DNA of 64,000 bases, from contig NZ_BMOM01000005.1 in the NCBI RefSeq assembly GCF_014647075.1, positions 1-64,000 of the forward strand, given 5' to 3'. Below, one piece after another: positions 27,269 to 38,997 of the stretch. Positions within the stretch are counted from its first letter, which is position 1; each line of letters starts with the position of its first letter. Made by a program: the position numbers and the translations under genes. The DNA comes from Deinococcus aerophilus (GTDB lineage Bacteria; Deinococcota; Deinococci; Deinococcales; Deinococcaceae). The notes beneath the pieces were generated by a model. That model worked only from the letters and a program-made list of their open reading frames with translations. It made no database searches and had not been told where the DNA came from.

Positions 27269-28849
27269 TCAGCTGCGCCCGCCCCGGCCCCGCGCCCGCT
27301 GGGGACCGACGCGCCCGGCACCCGTGCCCGCCCCAGATTCCGAACGGCGCTGGCCGGAGCTGTTCTGACCGCCCTGGCCCGACGTACCCCGGCTCCCATT
27401 GCCTCCCCGGTCCGAGTGCCCGCCCTGTCCGGACGAACCGTGGGCGCCGCGGGGCTGCTGGCCCCGGCCCTGCCCCTGAGCGCGGCCCTGGCCCCGGGTT
27501 CCCTGCCCGCGACCCGCACCCTCACCCGGCATCAGGCCGTTGCCGGAGCCCCGGCCCTGTTTTTCCTGGATGGCCCGGTCCACCTGACCCTCCTGGGTCG
27601 TCAGCGGCGGATGCAGCGCGGGCGGCAGGTTGCGGCGCACGGTCTGCCACAGGCCGCGCTGCTCGGGAATCAGCAGCACCAGGTTCACGCCCGGACGGCC
27701 TGCGCGCGCGGTACGGCCCGAACGGTGAACGTGGTCCTCGGCGGTCTGCGCCACGTCCATGTGGATCACGAGGCGCACCTCGGGCAGGTCAATGCCGCGC
27801 CCAGCGATGTCGGTGGCGACCAGAATCCGCGATTTGCCGTCGCGCAGCAGGGCCATGGTCCGCTCGCGCTTTTTCTGGTCCATGTTGCCTTGCAGGGGGC
27901 TGATGATCTCGCCGGGCAGCAGGGTTTCCAGACGCTCGGCACGCCGCTTGACCAGCGATTTGGTGCGCGAGAAGATCACCACGCAGCCGCCCGGCTCGCG
28001 CAGTGCCTCGCGGGTCTGCTCGGCAGCCACGTCCAGCACGTCCTCGCGGGTGGTGTGGACCAGCAGGTGGGTCGCGCCGGTCGCGCCGCCCAGGATGTCG
28101 TCGGGGTTGGTGTTCTCGGCGCGTGAAGCGGGGGCGATGTCGATGCGCTCGGGATTGACCATGAACTGCTGGGCCACGCTGCGGATCTCGGCTGGAAAGG
28201 TGGCCGAGGCCATGGCAATCTGGATCTTCTGGCCCACCTGACTCTGGGCCGAGCGCAGAATGTCGCCCACGTCCCTCAGAAAGCCCAGCGACAGCAGCTC
28301 GTCGGCTTCATCGAGCACCACGTAGCGCAGTCCGGCGAGGCTGAGTTCCCGGCGGGCAATCAGGTCCTTGAGACGGCCCGGCGTGCCGGAAATCAGGCCC
28401 TTGCCCGTGGCCTCGCTGCGGGTCTGCCCGGGCGTGATGCCCCCGGTGATGCGCCCGGCGGTCATGCCCAGTTCGCGGGCCACGTCGCGGATCTGCACGG
28501 CCAGTTCCCGGGTCGGCGTGACGACCAGCACTTCCGGGCGCATGCCGCGCACGGCCGACATGCCGATGCCGCGGGCGGCGGCGGGAATCAGGAAGGCCAG
28601 GGTCTTGCCGCTGCCGGTGCGCGCGGTGGTGATCACGTCGCGTCCGGAGAGCAGCGCTGGAATGGCCCCGGCCTGCACCGGCGTGGGCGTGCGGTCGCCG
28701 AGCAGCGTGTGCCAGTCGGCCAACGGGGCCGGGCGACCAGACGCTTCAGGGCGCGCGGCGCGCGGGCTGTCGTGCAGGCTGCGGTCGCGGGGGGAAGTCT
28801 GGGCGTCGGACTGCGGGCGGGGACGATCGGAGGTACGGGTTCGGGTCAT
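27269..28849 (-). CDS. DEAD-box RNA helicase with long Gly/Arg-rich tail
   Basis: About 526 residues. Motif Q/I is ARTGSGKT, motif Ib TPGR, motif II DEAD, motif III SAT and motif VI HRSGRTARAG, all intact. From about residue 415 the protein is a low-complexity Gly/Gln/Arg/Ser tail of some 110 residues, an RGG-like RNA-binding region. Likely roles are ribosome assembly or mRNA unwinding at low temperature. ATG 28849 (MTRTRTSD) is chosen over an upstream in-frame ATG. Confidence 0.92.
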   Translation of the reverse strand: MTRTRTSDRPRPQSDAQTSPRDRSLHDSPRAARPEASGRPAPLADWHTLLGDRTPTPVQAGAIPALLSGRDVITTARTGSGKTLAFLIPAAARGIGMSAVRGMRPEVLVVTPTRELAVQIRDVARELGMTAGRITGGITPGQTRSEATGKGLISGTPGRLKDLIARRELSLAGLRYVVLDEADELLSLGFLRDVGDILRSAQSQVGQKIQIAMASATFPAEIRSVAQQFMVNPERIDIAPASRAENTNPDDILGGATGATHLLVHTTREDVLDVAAEQTREALREPGGCVVIFSRTKSLVKRRAERLETLLPGEIISPLQGNMDQKKRERTMALLRDGKSRILVATDIAGRGIDLPEVRLVIHMDVAQTAEDHVHRSGRTARAGRPGVNLVLLIPEQRGLWQTVRRNLPPALHPPLTTQEGQVDRAIQEKQGRGSGNGLMPGEGAGRGQGTRGQGRAQGQGRGQQPRGAHGSSGQGGHSDRGGNGSRGTSGQGGQNSSGQRRSESGAGTGAGRVGPQRARGRGGRS

Positions 28850-29109
28850 GAAAATCCTGTATGGCGTCCACAAGGGAACGCGCCGGAGGCCGGCTGGGAA
28901 GAAGCGTCAGGGAATGAAGCTGAAGGGCCGCGTCAGACTGCCGCCTGAGCACACTCAGGCCGTCCGGGCACCTGGGGCAAAGAGGTACCTGCAAACCGTT
29001 GCCAGTTCGCGTTCGTTCTCCATCATGCCGCATCCGGGCTCCCCGAACGCCGAGTCAGCACACTTATCGGGCCTCAGGGCGCCGTGACCGGTTGCCCAGG
29101 CCCTGTCCT

Positions 29110-30171
29110 TTACCGGTCGGTCTGCCGTTCTATGCGCGTTCCTAGCCCAGTCAACACCTCGTATTCAATGGTGTCTGCCCACGCCGCCACGTCGCTCACC
29201 GTGATGTCCTGTGGACCCCAGAAGCGCACCACGTCTCCCACCTGCACGTTCAATCCACTCACATCCACCAGGCACTGGTCCATGCAGATGCGGCCCACCA
29301 TGGGACGGCGCTCGCCCGCCACCGTCACGAACGCCTTTCCGGTGGCATTGCGCGGGTACCCATCGGCATAGCCCAGTCCCACGGTGGCCAGCACGGTGTC
29401 CTGCGGGGCATGCCACAGCCCGCCGTAGCTGACGCTCTCGCCGGCCCGGACGGTATGCACGTACGTGACCTCGGCCTCCAGGGTCATCACGGGGGTCAGC
29501 GGCAGCACGCCGCGCAGGTGCGGCGGCGCAAAGCCGTAGGATGCCAGGCCAGGCCGCGCCAGCCGCATGCCCGGCAGCGCCCCCAGACTCAGGATGCCGC
29601 CTCCGTTGGACGCGTGGGCGAGCAGCGGCGGCAACTCCTGCAACACCCCCTGAAAGCGCCGGAACTGTTCGTGGGCAAAACTCAGGTCCGGCTCGTCAGC
29701 GGTGGCGAAGTGGGTATAGGCCCCCTCCAGCACACCGCGCTCGTGCAGCCGTTGCCCCACCCGGACCGCGTCTTCGGGCCGCGCGCCCAGCCGGTTCATG
29801 CCGGTGTCCACCTTCAGGTGCGCGCGGGCGTGGGCGGGCAGCGCCTCGGCCTCTTCCAGCGAGGCCACCGGCAACCGCACGCCCAGATCGGCGAGTTCCT
29901 CCAGTTCGGCGGGGCGCGGCGGCGTGAGCAGCACCACCGGCTTGCCCAGCTCCAGGGCGGCCACCGCCCCGGCCTCCTGCGGGGTGGCCACCGCCAGCCC
30001 CCACACGTCGGGATGGCGGGCAGCCACACGGGAGATGGCCTCCAGACCGTGTCCGTAGGCATTGGCCTTGACCGGCAGCAGCAGGGGAACCTCTGCGCGG
30101 CGGGCAAGCAGGCTCAGGTTCTGTTCCAGAGCGGCGGCGGAAGTGCGGGCATGGGCGCGGGCAAACAACAT
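29110..30171 (-). CDS. alr: Alanine racemase
   Basis: A 353-residue PLP enzyme converting L- to D-alanine for peptidoglycan. The cofactor lysine is in [11 protein letters not shown]; the C-terminal domain carries [11 protein letters not shown] and the catalytic tyrosine region [18 protein letters not shown] 30183 is an alternative start four codons upstream. It is divergent from the gene at 30257. Confidence 0.93.
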   Translation of the reverse strand: MLFARAHARTSAAALEQNLSLLARRAEVPLLLPVKANAYGHGLEAISRVAARHPDVWGLAVATPQEAGAVAALELGKPVVLLTPPRPAELEELADLGVRLPVASLEEAEALPAHARAHLKVDTGMNRLGARPEDAVRVGQRLHERGVLEGAYTHFATADEPDLSFAHEQFRRFQGVLQELPPLLAHASNGGGILSLGALPGMRLARPGLASYGFAPPHLRGVLPLTPVMTLEAEVTYVHTVRAGESVSYGGLWHAPQDTVLATVGLGYADGYPRNATGKAFVTVAGERRPMVGRICMDQCLVDVSGLNVQVGDVVRFWGPQDITVSDVAAWADTIEYEVLTGLGTRIERQTDR

Positions 30172-30256
30172 CTCGCCCGGCATGCTAGCGCGTGGCGGCG
30201 CAGGTCCAGGGAGCAACCCGGAGGCCCAGGGGCAAGACAGTATGCTGCGGGCAGTC

Positions 30257-32236
30257 ATGCTGAGCGCTTTTTCCCGCTGGTCCCCCGCCCGATTTTCCCT
30301 TCTCAGCGCCGTGTCCGCCGCCCTGACGCTGGGCGGCACGTCCCTGGCCCAGACCGCGCCGCCCGCAGGCACGTCCATCGGCGGCATTCTGCCCCTGGTG
30401 TCGGTGGGCGAGAAATGGCCGCAGGACGTGGAGTCATATACCATCCGCATCTCACCGCAGGACGCCGGCAAGCCGCTGGGCCTGGAAGTGTACTCCCCGG
30501 GCTTCAACCTCAAGGATTACGTGGACGGGCGGCGCGACGAAGGGTATTTCGGGGATGAGCTGTACAAGAAGAACGAACCCTTTGACACCACCTTCACCCT
30601 GAGCGGCCCGGGCGGCACGGTGCTGGACCGCCGGTTTGGACAGAACCGGGAACACACCTGGGAAAGCCTGTTCTCGGGGGGCTTGGGAGCGGGCACCTAT
30701 ACCCTGAAGGTGAACAGCCGGGGCGACGGGAAGAACTCGTTTGCGCTGCGGGTGGCCGCGCCCTTTGCGCTGGAGACCAGCGACTTCACCGTGAACGCCC
30801 GCGCGACCACGCCCGAGCCGCTGCTGGCTGCCCGCCTGAACGTCACCGCCGACTGGGTGGGCCAGACCGTGGGCCTGCTGAACTACGACATCGACGGCCC
30901 TCAGGAGGCCGAGACCTTCGTGGTGCAGCCGGGCGGCACGCGCGTCAACCTGACCCCCAGCGACAACGGCAAGACCGCCACCGACCGCTTCAAGATCACG
31001 CCGGAGCTGGTGGGCGAGTGGCAGATTTTCATCCGAGTGCTGCCCACGACCCGGCAGTACAGCAACGCAGTGCGCTACTCGTTCCGGCTGAACGACAAGC
31101 CCGTCTCCGCACGCATCGGCGGTTTCGATCCGCCCACCGCGACCCGGATCGCCAACCAGCTGTTCGTCGAGGTGGTCGATCCGCGGGGCCGCCCGATTCC
31201 CGGCGCGTCGTACACCCTGATCGGAGACAGCAGCGTGCGCCCGCAGCTGCCCTCCGGCTACGTGCCGGTCAGTTCGACGCTGGTACAGGGCACCGGCAAC
31301 ATCGTCTCGCCGACCGAGGTGCGTTACCAGCCAGGCTACAACAAGATCCGTTTTGTGGCCCGCGCGCCCGAGGGCCAGCTGGCGGTGGACGCCGTGGCGC
31401 TGTACGGCGACCAGCGCATTGCACTGAGTGGCGTGCCGTTTGAGGTCGCTGGACGTACCCTGACCACCCCCGCCACCGTGCCGCTTGCCCCCGGCGACTA
31501 TCCGGTCACCCCCACCCCCATTCCCGGCAGCACGCTCACGCCGCCGCTGCCGGGCCGGGTCGCCGATGAAGTTGCCGGCCGCGTCACCATCGAGTACCGC
31601 GTGCTGTCCACCGTCACGCTGATTACCGCGCCGGACATTCTGAATGCCTGCGACGTTACCCAGCTCGTTGCCAGCGCCCGCACCGACTTTCCGTACCGGC
31701 TGCCCGCCACGCTGGCGCTGAACCTGCCGACCGGCTGGAGCAGCGACTACCCGCTGGAAACCTCCGGTGAGTTCAGCGGCGGACAACCGCTGCGTCTGAA
31801 GGTGCCGGTGCGGGTGTGCCGCAGCGACACCGCCGAGGCGGTGCTGAACCCGGTCGGGCTTCGGACCACCGGGGCGGCAAAGGTGCGCAGCCCCGGCAGC
31901 GCCAATGTGACCCGCAGCGTGCAGAACGGCGCACGGGCCAGCCTGAGCAAGAGCGTGGAGGCCGCCGCGCAGGGCTACACCGTCACACTGGTCTTCACGG
32001 TGGACAGCACCCTGGAAAACGTGCGTCTGATCGACCCCCTGCCTGCCGGGAATCCGCCCGCCGTCCGCGGTCCGCTGCAGCTGCAGGGGTCCAGCCTCGC
32101 GAACGTCCAGCCGCGTGTCGACGGAGACGCCATTGTCCTGAGCCGGGTGATTCCCGGCACCTACACGCTGACCTATGCGCTGTTCAGCGACCAGCCGGCC
32201 GACCGGGTGGTCACGTCGCCCGACCTGGGCTGGTAA
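30257..32236 (+). CDS. Large secreted protein with beta-sandwich repeats
   Basis: A 659-residue exported protein with a signal peptide ending near SLAQ-TAPP. The body is mostly beta-strand, with several Ig-like or DUF11-like stretches; the C-terminal part ([24 protein letters not shown]..., L-I-D-P-L-P) resembles the DUF11 repeat. No enzymatic motif is visible. It is probably an envelope or adhesion protein. TATGCT at 30241-30246 may be its -10 box; ATG 30242 is an alternative, less likely start. Confidence 0.7.
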   Translation: MLSAFSRWSPARFSLLSAVSAALTLGGTSLAQTAPPAGTSIGGILPLVSVGEKWPQDVESYTIRISPQDAGKPLGLEVYSPGFNLKDYVDGRRDEGYFGDELYKKNEPFDTTFTLSGPGGTVLDRRFGQNREHTWESLFSGGLGAGTYTLKVNSRGDGKNSFALRVAAPFALETSDFTVNARATTPEPLLAARLNVTADWVGQTVGLLNYDIDGPQEAETFVVQPGGTRVNLTPSDNGKTATDRFKITPELVGEWQIFIRVLPTTRQYSNAVRYSFRLNDKPVSARIGGFDPPTATRIANQLFVEVVDPRGRPIPGASYTLIGDSSVRPQLPSGYVPVSSTLVQGTGNIVSPTEVRYQPGYNKIRFVARAPEGQLAVDAVALYGDQRIALSGVPFEVAGRTLTTPATVPLAPGDYPVTPTPIPGSTLTPPLPGRVADEVAGRVTIEYRVLSTVTLITAPDILNACDVTQLVASARTDFPYRLPATLALNLPTGWSSDYPLETSGEFSGGQPLRLKVPVRVCRSDTAEAVLNPVGLRTTGAAKVRSPGSANVTRSVQNGARASLSKSVEAAAQGYTVTLVFTVDSTLENVRLIDPLPAGNPPAVRGPLQLQGSSLANVQPRVDGDAIVLSRVIPGTYTLTYALFSDQPADRVVTSPDLGW

Positions 32237-32379
32237 GCGCCCCGACCGGCCCAAGTCGGGCGGCCCCTGAGCCACATGAGAAGGACACCACAACCGTCAA
32301 GGCCGACCAGCACGGTTCATCCAGGAGTTTGGAGGCTGTGTCGCAGCGCCCCTCAACATCCCTGAGGTATGCTGTCTTC

Positions 32380-32853
32380 ATGAAGTCCATGCCCTTTCCC
32401 CGTTCGCTGCCGGTCCGTATCGTGCTGGCCGCGGCGGCCCTGGGCTTGGCCGGGTGCGGATCGCTGAACGCCGCGCCCGCTCCGCTGGCCGGTGACCTGC
32501 TGAGCGCTCCCACCACCCTGAACCTGAACGGTCAGGTGCTGAAGGTGGCGGCCCAGCCCCAGCTCAGCGGGGCCGTATTCAGCGTCCGCGTGCGCGTTGC
32601 CGCCGGAAGCGCCGCGCCCAACGTGTCCTCCCTGAAGGTCATGGGCATGTACGCGATCACCGATTCGGGGGTCTGGAAAGCGCCGCGGATGACAGCGCTG
32701 ACCTCAGGCTGCGCCGCCCAGCTGTGCGCACGCGGCAGCGGCGGTGCGGGCGACCTGCAGTCCGGAGAACGCACCCAGATCGTCACCGAGCTGCAGGACA
32801 GCCACGGCCGCACCTACTGGCTGCGCGACGCCCGGACCCGGGCCGTGAAGTAG
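32380..32853 (+). CDS. Putative lipoprotein
   Basis: A 157-residue protein with a basic start, hydrophobic core and lipobox LAGC (Cys about 27), so it should be lipid-anchored. The mature part is beta-rich with no known domain; two further Cys (about residues 113 and 118) may form a disulfide. TATGCT six bases before the ATG marks a leaderless promoter. Confidence 0.75.
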   Translation: MKSMPFPRSLPVRIVLAAAALGLAGCGSLNAAPAPLAGDLLSAPTTLNLNGQVLKVAAQPQLSGAVFSVRVRVAAGSAAPNVSSLKVMGMYAITDSGVWKAPRMTALTSGCAAQLCARGSGGAGDLQSGERTQIVTELQDSHGRTYWLRDARTRAVK

Positions 32854-32881
32854 CCCGGCGGCGAAGGCCAGCACTCCGGCA

Positions 32882-32918
32882 GGGGCGCGGCCCACCGACC
32901 CGGTGTGGGCCGCGCCCC
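32882..32918. terminator. Bidirectional hairpin between convergent genes
   Basis: GGGGCGCGGCCCAC and its perfect 14-base complement enclose a 9-base loop. It lies between the convergent lipoprotein and HD-domain genes. U-tracts are weak on both sides, but stem strength and position argue for a shared terminator. Confidence 0.6.
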
Positions 32919-32947
32919 TGCTTCTCCCCGGTGACTTCTGGTCCCGG

Positions 32948-33463
32948 CTATTCCTGATCGTCGTAGTGGTGCAGCAGGGCGGCTTCGGGGTCGCCGTCCG
33001 GGTGGTGGTGGCGGGCCACCAGCCGGGCCACGCGCGGTCTGGCCCCGGCGTGGGCGAGCAGCCGTGCGCCCAGTTCGGGATGATGCGCCCGGATGCCGAG
33101 TGCTCCGATGGGGGGCAGCAGCCGCGCCAGCCGGTTGGGAATCAGCCCGACGAGCACGCGCTCGGTCACGCGGTACGGGCGAACGCTCTTGCCGCAGTCG
33201 TGCAGCAGGGCGGCCGCCACCAGTTCCGGGGCCGCCGCCGGGTGGTCGCGCAGCAGATGCAGCGTGACGCGGCAGGCATGTTCGCGGTCGCGCGGGTCCA
33301 TGCCCCGGTACACGCGGGCCTCTCCGGCAGTCAGGTGCGCCAGCGCCCAGGCGTCGTCCGGGTGGGCGTGGTCCGGTTTCACGCTGCGGGCCAGCCGCCT
33401 GCCCTTGGCCGCGTACCCCAGGACCTTGCGCCCGATGCGGTCGGAGAGGCGCAGGGTATTCAC
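32948..33463 (-). CDS. HD-domain protein
   Basis: About 171 residues. An HD hydrolase core is visible: REHACRVTLHLLRDHP, LLHDCGKSVRPY, RAHHPELG and ARHHHPDGDP. It is a minimal HD phosphohydrolase of unknown substrate. GTG 33463 is preceded at six bases by TATGCT, fitting the leaderless pattern; longer frames upstream have no HD character. Confidence 0.78.
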   Translation of the reverse strand: MNTLRLSDRIGRKVLGYAAKGRRLARSVKPDHAHPDDAWALAHLTAGEARVYRGMDPRDREHACRVTLHLLRDHPAAAPELVAAALLHDCGKSVRPYRVTERVLVGLIPNRLARLLPPIGALGIRAHHPELGARLLAHAGARPRVARLVARHHHPDGDPEAALLHHYDDQE

Positions 33464-33742
33464 CCCCTGAGCATACGGGAAAGGGACCTGAGGAGAGGGG
33501 TTGTCAGGCCCGGATTTGCTGCCGCCATGAGGGTCCAGCACAGGACAAGGCCGCGTCCCGTCTTGTCCTGAATCACATGGCCCCACAGCGCCGCACACGC
33601 TGCATGGCCCCCGCGCCAAAGTTAAAGATTGTGTGCAACTTCACCCAATGTCAGGTATAGGCACACCGGCGGGCCGGCATGTCAATCTTCAGTCGCCCCA
33701 CGGAACACATGTTCCAGGCGACCACGACCAGGAGGATCCACC

Positions 33743-33976
33743 ATGAAAAATACGATCAAGACCGCCGTGCTGTTCTCTGTCCTGTGCGCCCCTTTCTCGG
33801 CCCTGGCCCAGACCGACACGACCACGACCAACACGACCACCACCGCCCCCATGATTGACGACAACGACGGGTTCGACTGGGGCTGGCTGGGCCTCCTCGG
33901 GCTGGCGGGTCTGGCTGGCCTGCGCCGCCGCGACGACCGGCCCTACACCAACACCACCGGAACCACCCCCCGCTGA
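33743..33976 (+). CDS. Small WGxxGxxG-type surface protein
   Basis: A 77-residue protein: signal peptide (cleavage near ALAQ-TD), a Thr/Asn-rich linker, then FDWGWLGLLGLAGLAGLRRR, which matches the short C-terminal WGxxGxxG sorting-anchor pattern (Trp-Gly, hydrophobic run, Arg cluster). AGGAGG seven bases upstream fixes the start. It is probably abundant; function unknown. Confidence 0.75.
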   Translation: MKNTIKTAVLFSVLCAPFSALAQTDTTTTNTTTTAPMIDDNDGFDWGWLGLLGLAGLAGLRRRDDRPYTNTTGTTPR

Positions 33977-33997
33977 GCAGGTCTTGCCGTGGTGGAT

Positions 33998-34025
33998 GGG
34001 GCAGCTTCACGCTGCCCCTTTTGCT
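33998..34025 (+). terminator. Terminator after the WGxxG protein gene
   Basis: GGGGCAGC-TTCAC-GCTGCCCC is a perfect 8-base stem followed by TTTTGC and more T-rich sequence. Confidence 0.85.
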
Positions 34026-34213
34026 TTTTCCTTTTTTTTCGACTCAAGGCTTTTTATCGACCCACAGTGCGCAGCGTGCCTACACCTTCCGGCAACTTCA
34101 GCTCTGGTGGGCTGTTGCCCTGTCTCACCATGGACCGGGGATTCCATCCAGGAAGGGGGGCACGTCCTGCGACATGCCCCCGGCTGTGCCCGTATCGAAC
34201 GGGATGTCCGGCC

Positions 34214-35188
<975 letters not shown>

Positions 35189-35280
35189 GAAAAAAGCGTA
35201 CCACCGCCCACCCGCAGTGTTGGTTAAGCACGCACAGTTTATTTTCTAAAGCATGGATGTCCACCGCTGCCCACGCCTCC

Positions 35281-35309
35281 TTGCATCTTTATTGATAAAG
35301 CTCTATCAT
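35281..35309 (+). promoter_or_regulatory. Promoter with overlapping metal-type operator for the ABC metal-binding protein gene
   Basis: TTGCAT (35281-35286), a 17-base spacer and TATCAT (35304-35309) form a near-consensus sigma-70 promoter, with the ATG eight bases later. TGATA-N6-TATCA (35293-35308) is a dyad across the spacer and -10 box, the position and shape of a Zur/Fur-family or MntR-type operator. Which metal regulator binds is not shown. Confidence 0.65.
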
Positions 35310-35317
35310 TTTCGGTT

Positions 35318-36175
35318 ATGAGGTTTCTCGTTCTGTCCGCTGTCCTGTGTGCCGGAATGGCCGGGGCGTCTGCCCTTCCCGTCAGCGCCACCACCTCCAT
35401 CATCGCCGACCTCGTGAAGAACGTGGGGGGAACGCGGGTGGCCGTCACCACCATCGTTCCTGCCGGAACCGACGCGCACACCTTTCAGCCCACCACGGCC
35501 GTGATCCGGGGACTGGCCGGCAGCCGCGTGCTGTTCGCCAACGGCGCGGGCCTGGAGCCGTGGCTGCCCCAGCTTCAGAAGTCCGCGCCGGGCGTACCGG
35601 TCAGGGCGCTGACGGCGGGCCTGAAGCTGACGGCCGCCGACGGCGGCACCGACCCGCACGCATGGTGGGATCTGGGGCTGGCGGCCGGGTACGTGAAGAA
35701 CGTCCAGGCGGGCCTGACGGCGCTGGACCCGGCGGGAAAGGCGACCTACGCCCGGAACACGGCGGCTTATCTGAAGCAGTTGAGCGCCGCCGACGCCGAC
35801 GCCCGAAAGCAATTTGCCGCGCTGCCGGCGCGCAAGCGTCAGATCGTGACCAACCACGATGCCCTGAACTACCTGGCCAACCGTTACGGCCTGAAGGTGA
35901 TCGGCGCGGTCATTCCTGGCCTCAGCACCGAGCGTGAGCCGAGTGCTCGGGAACTGGCCACCCTGATCGTGGCGGTCAAGAAAAGTGGCGCGCGGGTCAT
36001 CTTCACCGAGGACACGCTGGACATCCGCCTCGCCAAAACCCTGGCCCAGGAAACGGGCATCCGCATCGCGCCGCCGCTGTACACCGACGCGCTGGGGCCA
36101 AAGGGCAGCGCGGGCGAAACCTTTCTCAAAGCGTTCCGGACCAATGTGGACACCATGGTGAAGGCCCTGCGCTGA
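35318..36175 (+). CDS. Metal ABC transporter substrate-binding protein (ZnuA/TroA family)
   Basis: A 285-residue periplasmic protein with a signal peptide (residues 1-19). Metal-ligand regions are [15 protein letters not shown] and [15 protein letters not shown], and the C-terminal TEDTLD provides the last acidic ligand. It lacks the long His-rich loop of many zinc-specific ZnuA proteins, so manganese is as likely as zinc. Transporter ATPase and permease genes lie downstream beyond one opposite-strand gene. Confidence 0.87.
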   Translation: MRFLVLSAVLCAGMAGASALPVSATTSIIADLVKNVGGTRVAVTTIVPAGTDAHTFQPTTAVIRGLAGSRVLFANGAGLEPWLPQLQKSAPGVPVRALTAGLKLTAADGGTDPHAWWDLGLAAGYVKNVQAGLTALDPAGKATYARNTAAYLKQLSAADADARKQFAALPARKRQIVTNHDALNYLANRYGLKVIGAVIPGLSTEREPSARELATLIVAVKKSGARVIFTEDTLDIRLAKTLAQETGIRIAPPLYTDALGPKGSAGETFLKAFRTNVDTMVKALR

Positions 36176-36202
36176 CGCCTGTGCTGCCCCGGCCCAGGCC
36201 GG

Positions 36203-37015
36203 TTACGCACGCCGCCACAGGTAGGGAGTGCTCGTCGTGACCGGGATCAGACCGCTGCGCTCCAGGATGGGGCGGGAGAACTCGGTACAGTCGCTGTGCA
36301 GGTAGCGCACCCCCCGCTGCAGGGCCGACCGGGCGCGGGCCGCCGTCAAGGCGCGGTAAATGCCGCGGCCACGCCATCCGGGCAGGGTGCCGCCCCCCCA
36401 CAGGCCCGCACATTCGGTGTTCGGAATGACTTCCAGGCGGCCCACGCAGACCACCTCCTCGGAGGTTTCGGCCACCCACAATTCTGCCCGACCGGCGCTC
36501 TGTTCCATGTGACGCATAAAGTTGTCCGCCTCAAAGGGCCGTCCGAACGCCAGTTCCTGCGCCCTCACCGCACGGACCACATCCGGATAGGGCTGGGCCT
36601 GATCATCAATGCGGCGCAGCGTCACCCCGGCCGGAAGGTGAACCGGCTGGTCCAGCCGCCGGGCCTCGCCCAGCATGACCGTTTCGGGGTCGTCCGCGTG
36701 CAGGCCGTGGGCGCGCAGACGCTGGGTCAGATCAGCGGGTGCGTCATGTCCGCGTGTCTTCCACTCGAAGAACGCGATCTGCGGATCGGCCGCGTAGTGG
36801 GCAATGGTCTGCGCAATCAGACCCTCCAGGGCCTGGCCTGCCAGCCCGTCCAGCGAACGGTAGGACACGAAGCCCCGGTTGCCGAATGTGCCGCGCCACA
36901 ATGGACCTGCCCGGTCAAAGGCATCGGCCGACATCATCTCGGCCTCCTCACGCAACTGGGCGTCGTAAACGGCCCGCAGGGTCTGGATCTCGGGGGACAG
37001 AGAAGCGGTGGACAT
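36203..37015 (-). CDS. GNAT-family acetyltransferase
   Basis: A 270-residue protein; the second half carries the GNAT acetyl-CoA site LPGWRGRGIYRALT with preceding strands VCVGRLEVIPNTECAGLWG. The first half may be a degenerate second GNAT unit. Substrate unknown. TACGCT six bases before ATG 37015 supports the start. It interrupts the metal-transporter genes on the opposite strand. Confidence 0.8.
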   Translation of the reverse strand: MSTASLSPEIQTLRAVYDAQLREEAEMMSADAFDRAGPLWRGTFGNRGFVSYRSLDGLAGQALEGLIAQTIAHYAADPQIAFFEWKTRGHDAPADLTQRLRAHGLHADDPETVMLGEARRLDQPVHLPAGVTLRRIDDQAQPYPDVVRAVRAQELAFGRPFEADNFMRHMEQSAGRAELWVAETSEEVVCVGRLEVIPNTECAGLWGGGTLPGWRGRGIYRALTAARARSALQRGVRYLHSDCTEFSRPILERSGLIPVTTSTPYLWRRA

Positions 37016-37096
37016 GCGCTCAGCGTATCCGACAGGCTGCCCGACCTTCTTGATACGGCTCTCGCAACAACTCTCCGACTGGAGTAAGCTGACGCG

Positions 37097-37819
37097 GTGC
37101 TGGGCGTAGAACATCTCACCGTGCGTTACGGGTCCCAGGTGGCCCTGGAAGACGCCACCGTCCGGTTCGAGGCCGGGACGTTCTCAGCGATCATCGGGCC
37201 AAACGGAGCGGGCAAGTCCACGCTGCTGCGGACGCTGGTGGGCCTGCTGCCCGACCATGGGGACGCCGTGCGCTTTGATGCGGGCCACACCGCGCAGAAC
37301 TGCATCTCGTACGTGCCGCAGCAGCAGACGCTGGACTGGGGCTTTCCGGTGACCGTGTGGGACGTGGCGATGATGGGCCGCACCGGTCGCCTGGGCTGGC
37401 TGCGCTGGCCGGGCCGCGCCGATCGCGAGCGGGTCACGGCCGCCCTGAAAGAAACCGGCGTCTATGACTTGCGCCACCGCCACATCGGAGCGCTGAGCGG
37501 AGGCCAGCGCCAGCGCGTGCTGCTCGCCCGCATGCTCGCCCGCGACGGCCACCTGCTGCTGCTCGACGAACCGCTGACCGGCGTGGACGCGACCACCCAG
37601 GAACAGCTGATGGCGCTGCTGCGCGCCCAGGCCGACCGGGGCCGCGCGGTGGTGATGGTCACCCACGATCTGGAACAGGCCCGGCGCTGGTGCGACCACC
37701 TGATTCTGATCAACAAACGGATCGTTGCCGACGGCACGCCCGAGGAGATCTACACCCCCCACAACATTGAGGCGACCTTCAGCACCTCCCACCTGGGGCA
37801 TACACATGCCGAGGCGTGA
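37097..37819 (+). CDS. Metal ABC transporter ATP-binding protein
   Basis: A 240-residue ABC ATPase: Walker [12 protein letters not shown]-loop YVPQQQ, signature LSGGQRQRV, Walker B LLLLDEP, switch His in VTHD. Type and neighbours fit the Mn/Zn/Fe uptake group. GTG 37097 lies six bases after TAAGCT. It is followed by the permease gene. Confidence 0.9.
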   Translation: MLGVEHLTVRYGSQVALEDATVRFEAGTFSAIIGPNGAGKSTLLRTLVGLLPDHGDAVRFDAGHTAQNCISYVPQQQTLDWGFPVTVWDVAMMGRTGRLGWLRWPGRADRERVTAALKETGVYDLRHRHIGALSGGQRQRVLLARMLARDGHLLLLDEPLTGVDATTQEQLMALLRAQADRGRAVVMVTHDLEQARRWCDHLILINKRIVADGTPEEIYTPHNIEATFSTSHLGHTHAEA

Positions 37820-37894
37820 AACAGCGCGGCCCTCGCCCCTCCGTTCCCGGTGTTGTGTGGTTTCATGCACGCCTGAGCGCCGCCCCCGGACCCC

Positions 37895-38704
<810 letters not shown>

Positions 38705-38841
38705 GGGGCGCAGAGGGCGGGGCGAACCGTGGAACAGCCCGGCCCCGCCGCATGGGTTTTCAAGTGGACCACACCGCAGAACCTCACGCCGCGTCAGGGT
38801 CAAGCGGGTAAGCACTCCGGCCTAACGGCGCCGGACCGCCG

Positions 38842-38879
38842 TACACTGCGAGTAACGTTCCCCGGATTCTGGAAACGTT
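38842..38879 (+). promoter_or_regulatory. Possible promoter and leader hairpin before the ABC-F gene
   Basis: TACACT (38842-38847) looks like a -10 box. Just downstream, AACGTTCC and GGAAACGTT (38854-38879) can pair with one bulged base. A leader of about 145 bases then precedes the ABC-F start. Several ABC-F genes elsewhere are controlled by leader attenuation, but I see no clear leader peptide here. Confidence 0.3.
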
Positions 38880-38997
38880 CGCCCTCCGTCCATTCAAAGG
38901 ATTGTTCTCCATTGCGCCGCACCTCCCTGTAACCAGGGCTTGAAGCTGCTTCCGCCCACATGTGTCGGGACGGGGCCTCGCCCGCAGGGGGTACAAC

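Noticed and set aside
34041..34050. ACTCAAG half-site near 34,042 as a HAIR operator
   Set aside because: No matching CTTGAGT half lies seven bases upstream and no heat-shock gene is adjacent.
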